Origin: Aquila chrysaetos chrysaetos
Taxonomy: Eukaryota > Chordata > Aves > Accipitriformes > Accipitridae
Assembly (NCBI RefSeq): GCF_900496995.4
Contig: NC_044030.1
Span: 76,920,017-76,984,016 of the forward strand
DNA: 64,000 nt
Reading direction: 5' to 3'
Made by a program: the position numbers and the translations under genes. The notes under the pieces are model-generated. The model was not told the DNA's origin. It did no database searches and was given only the letters and a program-made list of their open reading frames with translations. Below are positions 13,301 through 23,092 of this stretch, one piece after another. The first letter of the stretch is position 1, and each line of letters starts with the position of its first letter.

Positions 13301-13881
13301 CTCCTTAACTAATTCCTGCTTCAAGTTCAGAAGCTGGACTTGAGCTAGAACCTAGAAATTTGTCCTTATCTTGATTTCTAAGGACACACAGAGTCCACCT
13401 GCAAGGTAAGGATACTCAGGACAGAGAGCCAAAGGTAAGGATACCAGACCAGAAGTGGTAAACCCAGAAATGCTAAACTAGCAAACCTTTGGGCTAGTAG
13501 GAGCGTGAGGTGGCCTTGGCCTCTGAGAGATTCAAAATCCAACCTGGGTGTTGTCCTGAGCGGCCTCTAAACCAGAGGTGTGCTTGGCTTCCAGGTTGCA
13601 GGCAGCAACTGCTGGGGAGTGAATGTAATTCAGGTTTTAGGATCTGGGGTGCTACCAGCTCTCACTGTCAGGAAAATCAGTCTGCTGGGAGTGAGGGTAG
13701 CAGCCTGTCTTTGCAGGCATGCTGGCTGTGATATCCTTACCACGTCTGTTGTGCCTGCAGGTTCCTCTTTGAGTCGCTGGGCTTCATGGTGAGCAGCATC
13801 TGCCTGCTGCTGGGGATCTCACTGGTGATGCGTGTGGACTGTGCCGTCAGCACCTGGTTCAGCCAGCTTCAGCTCAGGTAG
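4362..13881 (+). CDS. PIGO: PIGO, GPI ethanolamine phosphate transferase 3 (3' exons; N-terminal exons outside window)
   Basis: PIGO adds ethanolamine phosphate to the third mannose of the GPI anchor in the ER membrane, the step that creates the link to protein. Nine exons are seen: 4362-4505, 5646-5769, 6762-6921, 7402-7575, 9488-11060, 11576-11779, 12089-12291, 13097-13167 and 13761-13881 (stop TAG). Phases close across all of them, giving 923 complete codons, and the protein aligns well with human PIGO from about residue 172 to the end. The alkaline-phosphatase-fold metal motifs are present: MGDDTW in the first exon, DHCGHKHGP in the second, and GDHGM followed by GDHGG in the third. The 524-codon exon 9488-11060 and those after it encode many hydrophobic membrane segments. 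The first ~170 residues lie left of the window, across ERV copy 1. No AATAAA was found soon after the stop. Confidence 0.97.
6052..6136 (+). repeat. Possible ancient MIR/CR1-like SINE fragment
   Basis: A stretch in a PIGO intron resembles the conserved core of old amniote SINEs (a TTTAAAATGGAGAT block followed by a GCACTTGGAAGACC block). The similarity is by memory and the copy is diverged, so this is tentative. Confidence 0.35.
7576..9487 (+). other. PIGO intron, no gene seen
   Basis: This 1.9-kb intron lies before the large PIGO exon. It holds an A-rich patch near 7990-8160 and no coding segment, RNA gene or repeat that I recognise. Confidence 0.6.
13225..13385 (-). repeat. Ancient CR1/L3-like LINE fragment
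   Basis: Within the last PIGO intron, the sequence resembles the 3' part of old CR1/L3 elements read on the - strand (a GATC block, a TTAACTAATTCCTG block and a TCTTGATTT block in the known order). It is heavily diverged. Confidence 0.4.
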
Positions 13882-16439
13882 CACTGGAGATGTGGGGAAC
13901 CTGACCTGCTCATCGGCCGAGGCTGTGGTTGTCTCCTTGCCTCCCTCGGGCCGGGAGGGATACATGAGCCACCAGCAACGAGTGCCTGCTGACAGCAGTC
14001 AGGGATTATCCCCAGCTCCTTGCCTCAGCGCTGCACAAAAGGACTGAACTGTTCTCCGCTCATTGTGGTGGTGTTTCTCAGCAGTGGAAGTCAGAGCTCT
14101 CTCTGGGCATTTGTTAGCAGCAGGAGGACTCTGCTGCAGGAGCCCAAGAAGCAAGAGTCCTGAAGTGCACCTCTGGAGAAACACCAACCGGGGGTCTTGC
14201 TGCTACTTCCCTGACAACTGTCCCCACTGTGCAGCTGGTCAGCTTCAGTGGCCAGCAAGGTGTCACCTTGCTTGTGCAGAGACAGTGACTCACAGGGAGG
14301 AACCTGCTGAGGAGGGGAGAGGAGGTTGCGAGGAGAGGGAAAGTCCTGCAGCCACCAATTCTCTTTGCATGCTCAGTTTTCATGCTGGAATCAAAGTGCA
14401 CATGGTTACGCATGCAGATGGTTCCTGGGGTCTCGGTGGCAGCTGCTCCTCTGTAAAGTCAGTTGGTTGCTCTGTAGTGAGGCCTCTCCTGCCCTACACT
14501 CACTCCCATTTTTCTGGTCTTCCTTAGCCCCACAAAGGGCAGTGGGGAGCACTCTGGGCTGCCTCGTACAGCCTGAGCAGGCTTGGCTTGTTGCGGGGAT
14601 GGCAGCAGGGAGAACTCTGTCCATGACCAAGAAACTCTCCACTCATGCTCTCGGCTTGTCAGTATACCTGTGGGCTGGGCTGTAGCAGCTGGGGCTCCGA
14701 ATCTCTTCCTAAGCGTGTGGTGCTGGATGCCAGCTATTGATTGTGAACGGTTGAGATGCAGCAGGATGTAGTGACAAAACATTGGTTCACCCCCATATTG
14801 GGTCTGGTCAAGAGGAAAGGGGAATCTGGAGTAGCTGTCCCAACTGTAGGAGTGGCCTTGGTGTGAGCTCCGGTGCCTGGGAACAGCTGCTTGAAAGCCC
14901 TGAGCGGGCGACAACTCTTCTGGGAGGTGGCTTAACTCACTGGTGTCTGTGTATGTGCTGGGGGTTATGTCAACCTGAAGGGATCCCAGGCACTGCAGCC
15001 GATGGCATCTATGATGGTGTATTTGGTGCTTATCTCCTTCTTGACCTTGGTGTTCTGTGTGGGACTTTATGCTGCAAGTGAGCTACCCCAAACCCACCCT
15101 TGACTGCTCACAGTCAAGAGACATTGTATTTCTTTATGGGTAGAGGAAGAGGACAGTGACCATGGTGCCTGGCCACATCCCAGCTAAGTTACCCCTGCAG
15201 TTTCGATGGGAGCTGGGATTCCTTACTGCCCTGAACCACTGTGGTGTTACTTGGTGCTATGAAACCTTTTGTCTCCTTCCCCTCTGGAAAGTGCTGAGGA
15301 CAGCCTGCCTAGGATTCCTGCATTGATTTTTGATCTGATACCATTTGTTTTTTAACTCGTGCACCATGACTGCCCCTGTTAAGAGTTCCTCACTGCAGAC
15401 TGCTAGTGTAACTCCAGGCTCTTCCCATCCTCTGCCCTGGAGAGTCCTGGGGAAAGCGTCTCATCACCTCTCTCATCATTTCAATTCTTGCTGTTATGCC
15501 CAAGTGCTCAGTTGCTGTGGAAAACGGCTCTTGAGGGCAGGGTTAGTTCTGTATTTTACCCCTGCAAAATGCTTGCTCAGGTGTTAGAGTGCAATTCCAG
15601 GGAAGGTTAAACTGCACTAATTTCGGGTTTCCATTGCCTGGCCTCCTCCTGGCCTGCTGGCTGTGCTCTCCCACCTCAGCCTCGCATCTCTTCTGCCATG
15701 TGGGCCTATCCTGCTTATTTTCACCCAACACAACCAGAGACTGGTTTGTAGCTGGCGTGACTCCCTGGGCTGCCTCGCCACCTGGATGCATGCACACCAG
15801 TGCTAGTGCAAGGCAAGGGGTAGCAGCATGCAGCAGGGGAAGCTGGAGTGGGCAGGAATGTGTCATCCCACAATCTGATGGGCTTATGCAGTCCCACCCT
15901 TAAAAATAGGTTATTTGCTCTATACTGTGGCTCCTTGGTGGCCATGTTGTTGTCCCACAGACAGGGTTCATTTACCTGGTGTCCAAGCCAGTAACACACA
16001 GAGTCAAGGTATTTTCAAATTAATTTCATTGATGCACATGAATGAATGGTTGCTTGTCTCAAGACAGCACACCCTTGTCTCAAAAATTCTGACGTTTATA
16101 CACTTAACTAACAGATTCATTGCTGTTTTCCTTAATGATTGGTTCTTTCTTCTTTGCCCCTCACAAATTAGTGCACAGACTCTGTCTTCCTTCATTGTCT
16201 TCTTTTGAGTAGGTGGGTATCATTTGAGTAAGTGGTCAGTGAGTCGGTGGTCACAATCTCCCGGTGTAGGAATTGCCTTTTACCTACTTCTTCTGTAATC
16301 TTAGCAGTTCCAAGCGGTTCTTCAAGGTTTATTGTCCAGACCACAATCTGTAACCTTTTTGGACATAAACATAAAGCCCCATTATCTAGTAGGTAGTTCT
16401 TAAACCCTAAATCATGTCTAGTTATTGTTTCCCTATTTT
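13882..16439. other. PIGO 3' UTR and intergenic sequence
   Basis: The stretch begins with the PIGO 3' UTR, whose end I could not fix. I see no further gene. From about 15955 the base composition becomes AT-rich up to the insertion site of ERV copy 2; the AT-rich character resumes after the provirus (23093 to about 23440). This may be an older decayed repeat. Confidence 0.5.
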
Positions 16440-16444
16440 AAATA
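16440..16444. other. Target-site duplication AAATA, left copy (right copy 23088-23092)
   Basis: The same five bases abut the outer ends of both LTRs of ERV copy 2, marking an ordinary integrase-made insertion. Confidence 0.9.
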
Positions 16445-16894
16445 TGTCGTGGTTTCAGCCCAGCCGGTAACAAAGGACCACGCAGCCGCTCGCTCACTCC
16501 TCCCGCCCCCCTCCGGTGGGATAGGGGGGAGACGGAAGAGAGAAAAGAAAAAAAAAACCTGGAACCTCGAGGGTTGAGATAAGGGCAGTTTACTGGGACA
16601 ACGCAAAAAAAGTTACAACAACAGTGGTACTAATGAAAGAGTATACAAAAAAAGAGTGATGCACAGTGCAACTGCTCACCACCCGGGACCCGACGCTCCA
16701 CCACTTCCCCCACCGAAAATCCAGAGAGAGAGCAGGAGAGCCCTCCCCCGGCCCACTCCCCATATATATACTGGGCATGATGTCACATGGTATGGAATAG
16801 CTCCTTGGCTAGTTCAGATCAGCTGCCCTGGCTATGCCCCCCCACCTCCCAGGTTCCTGTAAAAATTAACTCTATCCCAGCTGAACCCAGGACA
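16445..16894 (-). repeat. 3' LTR of ERV copy 2
   Basis: This 450-bp LTR has TG...CA ends and a TATATATA box at 16763-16770 on the - strand. An A run is longer, and one CAA unit fewer is present, than in the 5' LTR. Confidence 0.95.
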
Positions 16895-16911
16895 TTATCC
16901 ACCCCTTATTC
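16895..16911 (-). other. Polypurine tract of ERV copy 2
   Basis: Directly next to the 3' LTR the - strand reads GAATAAGGGGTGGATAA. It is purine-rich and in the position expected for the plus-strand primer. Confidence 0.7.
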
Positions 16912-16972
16912 TATACCATTTACATCATGCCCAGATCTTACATTTTCCAATCAACCACTACCACTTTCCTTG

Positions 16973-16977
<5 letters not shown>

Positions 16978-17020
<43 letters not shown>
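16978..17020. repeat. (TA)n microsatellite inside the ERV
   Basis: About 18 TA units lie in the noncoding stretch between integrase and the 3' LTR, followed by a C-rich tract (17023-17049). Confidence 0.95.
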
Positions 17021-17446
17021 GGACACCCCCCCACCCCCACCCCCCCCACACAAATAGTATTCCCTTAGTCAATGGGTTATCCCTCCAATGTGTCCATCAA
17101 TTTTATTTAGTCCATGACTTTGGGGCTCCATCTGTTGTAACACTTCTTCAGGATAAGAGAGATGGTGTGAGGTGTTGGGTTGTTCTATGCTGTCTCTGGA
17201 ACTTCTGGCTGGTACATTTGATGCAACCCACACCCTTGGTCTGCAGGTTGAAGATGTTGATCTTGAGGAAACTGCTGGGCGCCAGTTCAAGTTCTATCAC
17301 TGTTGTTCTTGGCTCAGTTTCAAAGTCCATCCTTCAGTCATTTGGGTAATTCTTACAGTAATACCCTTGATACGGCATATAGACACTATAGATACAATGA
17401 CATACATTGGCAGGTTATTTAGCAGTTAAATATCATACAGCCTAGT

Positions 17447-19259
17447 TCACTGGCTATTCTCTCCCAAAATCAAATCTCCCTGAGGTACACATCGAACTTC
17501 CCCATCCTTCTGCATCACCCACCAGGTGTACCCAGGTCCCTGAGCAAAAACAACCCCTTGGATGGGTTTGTCTCTGCGTGAGGGAGGACTAACCCAGACT
17601 GTCTTTCCTAACATACTCCTCATGTGCACTACAGGAACTTTATCCCCTTCTACAGTATGTGGAAGTCTTGGTTGGGCGGGGCCCGCCCGATTGGTGGATC
17701 CTCTAGTATTAACTAACCAGGTGGCTTTTGTTAAATGTGTATGCCAGTGTTTGAAAGTTCCACCCCCCATTGCTCTCAATGTAGTTTTCAGCAGTCCATT
17801 GTATCGTTCGATTTTTCCAGAGGCTGGTGCGTGATAAGGGATGTGATATACCCACTCAATGCCATGTTCTTTGGCCCAGGTGTCTTATGAGGTTGTTTCG
17901 GAAGTGAGTCCCGTTGTCTGACTCGATTCTTTCTGGGGTGCCGTGTTGCCATAAGACTTTCTCTTCAAGGCCCAGGATAGTGTTCTGGGCAGTGGCGTGG
18001 GACACAGGATGTGTTTCCAGCCGTCCAGTGGTTGCTTCCACCATTGTAAGCACATGGCACTTGCCTTGGCGGGTTCGTGGGAGTGTGATATAGTCAATCT
18101 GCCAGGCCTCCCACTGTTTATATTTCAGCCATCGCCCTCCATACGACAGGGGTTTCAGCCGCTTGGCTTGCTTAATTGCAGCACATGTTTCACATTCATG
18201 GATAACCTGTGCGATAGTGTCCATGGTTAAGTCCACCCCTCGATCACGAGCCCATCTGTATGTTGCATCTCTTCCCTGATGGCCCGAGGTATCATGGGCC
18301 CACTGAGCCATAAATAGCTCACCCCTACGTTGCCAGTCCAGGTCCACCTGAGACACTTCAATCTTGGCGGCCTGATCTGCCTGCTGGTTGTTTTGATGTT
18401 CTTCAGTGGCCCGACTCTTGGGTACATGAGCATCTACGTGGCGTACTTTTACCACTAGCTTCTCTATCCGAACAGCAATATCTTGCCACAGTGCGGCAGC
18501 CCAGATGAGTTTACCTCTGCGCTGCCAATTGCTCTTCTTCCATTGCTGTAGCCACCCCCATCGGGCATTTGCCACCATCCATGAGTCGGTATAGAGATAG
18601 AGCACTGGCCACTTCTCTCTTTCAGCAATGTCTAACGCTAGCTGGATGGCTTTCACCTCTGCACACTGGCTCGATTCACCTTCTCCTTCAGCAGTTTCTG
18701 CGACTAGTCGTGTAGGAGTCCATACAGCAGCCTTCCGCCTCCGATGTTTTCCCACAATGCGACAGGACCCATCAGTGAACAGAGCATATTGCCTCTCATT
18801 TTCTGGCAGTTTATTATACAGCGGGGCCTCTTCAGCCCGTGTCACCTCCTCCTCTGGCAACATTCCAAAATTTTTGCCTTCTGGCCAGTCCATGATCACT
18901 TCCACAATTCCTGGGTGACTGGGGTTTCCTATGCGAGCCCGTTGTGTGATCAGTGCGGCCCACTTACTCCACGTGGCATCAGTTGCATGATGTGTAGAGG
19001 AGACCTTCCCTTTGAACATCCAGCCCAGCACCGGCAGTAGGGGTGCTAAGAGGAGCTGTGTTTCAGTACCAACCACTTCTGAGGCGGCTCGAACTCCTTC
19101 ATATGCTGCCAATATCTCTTTTTCAGTTGGAGTATAGCGAGCCTTGGATCGTCTGTATCCCCGACTCCAAAACCCCAGGGGTCGGCCTCGGGTCTCCGCA
19201 GGTGCTTTCTGCCAGAGGCTCCAGGTAGGGCCATTCTCCCCAGCTGCAGTGTAGAGCAC
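17447..19259 (-). pseudogene. ERV copy 2 RNase H and integrase
   Basis: The open segment 17856-19259 encodes RNase H and then most of integrase. RNase H shows FTDGS, a later Glu and YTDS. Integrase shows an HHCC zinc module followed by the first two catalytic acidic residues (in WQIDY and SDNGT). The frame breaks near 17885; the third catalytic residue (Glu, about 17815) and the C-terminal domain (17447-17779) continue in another frame. A one-base change explains this. The segment is also out of frame with RT upstream. Downstream there is no dUTPase or env. Confidence 0.9.
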
Positions 19260-19336
19260 GTTTATTGTCCTGCCCGGACTGGCCCAAGAGCTACTGCATG
19301 AACAATCTCCCGCTTAATTTGTTCAAAGGCTTGTCG

Positions 19337-20605
19337 TTACTCAGGCCCCCATTTAAAATCATTCTTCTTCCGGGTAACTTGGTAGAGAGGACTTACAATT
19401 TGACTGTAATTTGGAATATGCATTCTCCAAAAGCCCACAACACCTAAGAAAGCTTGTGTTTCCTTTTTATTAGTCGGTGGGGACATAGCTGCTATTTTGT
19501 TGATCACATCCATAGGGATCTGACGACGCCCGTCTTGCCATTTTACTCCTAAGAACTGGATCTCCTGTGCAGGTCCCTTGACCTTACTTTCTTTTATGGC
19601 AAAACCAGCCTTCAAAAGGATTTGGATTATTTTCTTCCCTTTCTCAAAAACTTCTTCTGCCGTGTTGCCCCATACGATGATGTCATCACAGTATTGCAGG
19701 TGCTCTGGAGCTTCACCTCTTTCCAGTGCAGCCTGGATCAGTCCATGGCAAATAGTGGGGCTGTGTTTCCACCCCTGGGGCAGTCGATTCCAGGTGTACT
19801 GGACACCCCTCCAAGTGAAGGCAAACTGTGGCCTGCACTCCGCTGCCAAAGGAATGGGAAAAAATGCATTAGCAATGTCAATTGTGGCATACCACTTGGC
19901 TGCCTTTGATTCCAGTTCATGTTGAAGCTCTAACATATTTGGCACAGCAGCGCTCAGCGGTGGCGTGACTTCATTCAGCCCACGATAATCTACTGTTACT
20001 CTCCATTCCCCATTAGATTTCCGCACGGGCCGTATGGGACTATTAAAGGGTGAGCGAGTCTTGCTGATCACTCCTTGACTCTCCAATTGGCCAATCAGCT
20101 TATGGATGGGGATCAGGGAATCTCGGTTGGTGCGATATTGCCGCCGGTGCACCGTCGTGGTAGCCATTGGCACCAGTTGTTCTTCAACCTTCAGCAACCC
20201 CACAACCGAAGGGTCTTGAGAGAGACCAGGCAGGGTAGACAGCTGTTCAATCTCCTTCGTCTCCAGTGCAGCTATACCAAAAGCCCAACGGTACCCTTTT
20301 GGGTCCTTGAAATACCCCCTCCTGAGATAATCTATACCGAGGATGCACGGGGCCTCTGGGCCAGTTGCAATGGGGTGTTCATGCCAGTCATTCCTGATTA
20401 GACTCATTTCAGCTTCCAATACGGTTAGCTCTTGGGATCCCCCTGTCACACCAGAGATACAGATGGGTTCTGCCCCTTTATAACTTGATGGCATTAGGGT
20501 GCATTGTGCACCAGTGTCTACTAGAGCCTTATATTCCTGTGGGTCTGATGTGCCAGGCCATCGAATCCACACTGTCCAGTAGACTCGGTTGTCCCTCTCC
20601 TCCAC
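19337..20605 (-). pseudogene. ERV copy 2 protease and reverse transcriptase
   Basis: This 422-codon segment differs from copy 1 at one amino acid (Glu to Lys near residue 116). It has the protease DTGA, the RT LPQG block and the YCDD catalytic box, all intact. It follows gag in the same frame after the amber codon at 20627-20629, and ends at the TAA 19337-19339 that is shared with copy 1. The frame is broken again before RNase H begins. The RT type points to class III (ERV-L-like). Confidence 0.92.
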
Positions 20606-20626
20606 CTGGCTGGAGGCAGGGCCCCT

Positions 20627-20629
20627 CTA
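20627..20629 (-). promoter_or_regulatory. In-frame amber codon between gag and pro
   Basis: Gag ends in TAG and protease continues in the same frame about seven codons later with no other stop. This arrangement fits translational readthrough as in gammaretroviruses. It is the same in copy 1 (1747-1749). Readthrough is inferred. Confidence 0.6.
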
Positions 20630-22528
20630 ATCCTGGTTAGAATATTCGTTACTCACTTTTCGCACACGTGAGTCAGAAGTCCCTTCAAGAGGATCAGAAA
20701 TGAGATCAGCCCATCTACTGCATCTGGGGGACTGCTCACAGGAAACTGGAGCAGCAGTTTTCCAAGAAGAATCCTCTTTTCTGGTTGCTTTTTCTCGCAA
20801 CTCCCGTACCCGTGCATCCAGGACTGAGGTAGGTTTTCCATCCCACTTCCTCATGTCCTCTCCATGGTCACGCGGGTAAAACCACAGGTTAGCCCGTCGT
20901 GTGTACTTTCTCTCTCCTCTCTCTTGGGCAGAGGAATGCTTACTCCCAATAGCTGCGATGCGGGCCTGTACAGGTGGGGAGGAGGACATATCCACTTTGA
21001 ATTGCTGGAACTCTCGGGACAATTCCTCTATAGCTGAGACACAGGCCCGTAGGGAGGAAGAGAGACTTCCTTTGTATTGCCGGAGTTGGGCAGCCAATTC
21101 ATCCACTGTTTGTCCATGGCCTTCTTTCCAGGACATTACTGCCAATGAGTTGGCATAGGTTGGTGGCGCACTTCGTAGAAACTTCCGCCACATGGGTTGT
21201 GTGCATTGGACTTCATCTGGGTCTATGGGTGACTGCGCATTTTCTGGATCATTATAAATCACCTCCAGCACGGCTAATTCCCTCAGGTACTGGATACCTC
21301 TCTCCATGGTGGTCCACTTGCCTTGGTGACATGTAACTTCATCCTTGAAGGGGTATCTTTCCTTTACACCTAACAGAAGTCGCCTCCAGAGGCTGAGGAC
21401 TTGTGTTTTTCTCCCAATCGCCTTGTCAATGCCCCCTTCCCTAGATAGAGATCCCAACTGCATGGCTTCCTTACCCTCTAATTCCACACTACTAGCCCCA
21501 TTATCCCAGCATCGGAGCAGCCAGGTAACAATGTGCTCACCTGGGTGGCAGCTAAAATCTTTTCGCATGTCACGCAACTCACTCAGGGATGGAGATCAGG
21601 TGATTATTCCAGGTTCTGCCTCTTCCTCCTGTTCTCGTGATGACCCTGGTTCACCTTCATCTCTCACTGAGCGAACTGATTTCTTTGTGTGTTTCTTTTT
21701 CTGTACAGGGGCGACTGATACTGGCACAGGTTGGTTCTCTGGTTTAGCTGCAGTATCTGTCACCGGGGTTGGGGTAGCCGCGCTGCCTGCTGTCCTGTTT
21801 TCCATCTTTTCCCCCCTTTCTCCCTGAGGGTGCTGCCTAATATCAAGCAGTGTTTGGTAGATACTGGCCAGGGCCCAGCACAGTGCAGCAAGTTGTACGT
21901 CTTTGGAATAGCCACAGCATTTTTCTTTCAAATATTCTACCACTTCACGAGGGTTCTGTAGTTGTTCGGGAGTGAACTTCCAAGCCACTGGGGGTGAGAA
22001 GTTCTCTAGATACCTGCCCATATCCTCCCACATGCCGTGCCACCCATGAATATCCAGCTTTGGGGCAGATCTCTGGGTGGTACTCTTAAAGAGCCTTTTT
22101 GTAGCCCTAAACAAGACCTGAAACATATTCAGGAGGCATAGCACTAACAGCACACTGGCTTGTGCATCCCAAGGATCTTCAAAGTTCTCAAAAGCTGTTG
22201 TAATTAGTTGGAAGGAGAGAAGGGAGGCAAACGGACAGGGGGAAGCATCCCCCCCTAACTTCCCCATGGATTGGCTGCAATTACCAATAAAATCCGATAG
22301 AAGGTGCCCAAAGTATGGAAATGATATCACTGCCTCATACAGATACCAGCTTAACCTCATGACCAGTGATGTAATCATTTCACAAGTCGACATTGCCCAG
22401 TACAGCAAAATGATAATCCCAATCACTCTCCCAGAGGTGAGAAACGTAACTACAGGCAATACATAGAGCATATAAGGACTTACAAAACGCCACCGTGTAA
22501 ACAAATGAATCAACATTGTGACTAACAT
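20627..22528 (-). pseudogene. ERV copy 2 gag (one premature stop)
   Basis: A single 634-codon frame runs from the ATG at 22528 to the amber stop at 20627-20629, broken only by TGA at 21596-21598 (codon 311). Copy 1 has CGA there, so CpG decay explains it. Residues ~15-47 and ~127-143 are strongly hydrophobic and ~56-80 moderately so. A helical region, a Lys-rich patch, an acidic Glu/Asp stretch and a capsid-like region follow. No zinc knuckle is seen. The start is the first ATG after the primer-binding site, in frame with the whole of gag. Confidence 0.85.
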
Positions 22529-22611
22529 CTATTTATCTAATATAAGGAATGCATATGACAAATTTGTTTCAACACGCTCTAGCCAGATCTGTCGTTATCT
22601 CAACCCTTTGT

Positions 22612-22629
22612 GCCCCACGTTGGGCGCCA
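22612..22629 (-). other. Primer-binding site, tRNA-Lys1,2 type (copy 2)
   Basis: The same 18 bases as in copy 1, eight bases inside the 5' LTR edge. Confidence 0.93.
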
Positions 22630-22637
22630 AAAAGGAC

Positions 22638-23087
22638 TGTCGTGGTTTCAGCCCAGCGGGTAACAAAGGACCACGCAGCCGCTCGCTCACTCCTCCCTGC
22701 CCCCCTCTGGTGGGATAGGGGGGAGACGGAGGAGAGAAAAGAAAAACCTGGAACCTCGAGGGTTGAGATAAGGGCAGTTTACTGGGACAACGCAAAAAAA
22801 GTTACAACAACAACAGTGGTACTAATGAAAGAGTATACAAAAAAAGAGTGATGCATAGTGCAACTGCTCACCACCCGGGACCTGACGCTCAACCACTTCC
22901 CCCACCGAAAATCCAGAGAGCGAGCAGGAGAGCCCTCCCCCGACCCACTCCCCATATATATACTGGGCATGATGTCACATGGTATGGAATAGCTCCTTGG
23001 CTAGTTCAGGTCAGCTGCCCCGGCTATGCCCCCCCCACCTCCCAGGTTCCTGTAAAAATTAACTCTATCCCAGCTGAACCCAGGACA
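22638..23087 (-). repeat. 5' LTR of ERV copy 2
   Basis: This 450-bp LTR ends next to the duplication AAATA. Its promoter elements on the - strand are TATATATA at 22955-22962 and, upstream, a TGACATCA motif at 22970-22977. Confidence 0.95.
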
Positions 23088-23092
23088 AAATA

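Larger units (their letters stand above)
16445..23087 (-). mobile_element. Full-length ERV-L-like endogenous retrovirus, copy 2
   Basis: This complete 6,643-bp provirus on the - strand has a 5' LTR at 22638-23087, a tRNA-Lys1,2 primer site, gag, protease-RT, RNase H-integrase, a polypurine tract and a 3' LTR at 16445-16894. It is flanked by the 5-bp duplication AAATA (16440-16444 and 23088-23092), the size typical of ERV-L. There is no env: about 550 bp of noncoding sequence separate integrase from the 3' LTR. It lies between PIGO and FANCG. Lesions are a TGA in gag (21596-21598), a TAA after RT and a nearby frameshift (both shared with copy 1), and a frameshift in integrase near 17885. The two LTRs differ by about 10 substitutions and 4 indels by eye, so the insertion is fairly young but not recent. 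Confidence 0.96.

Noticed and set aside
16895-17446. Possible env or dUTPase after integrase in ERV copy 2
   Set aside because: No open frame of useful length, and the segment holds a TA microsatellite and C-rich tracts; nothing like either protein is visible.
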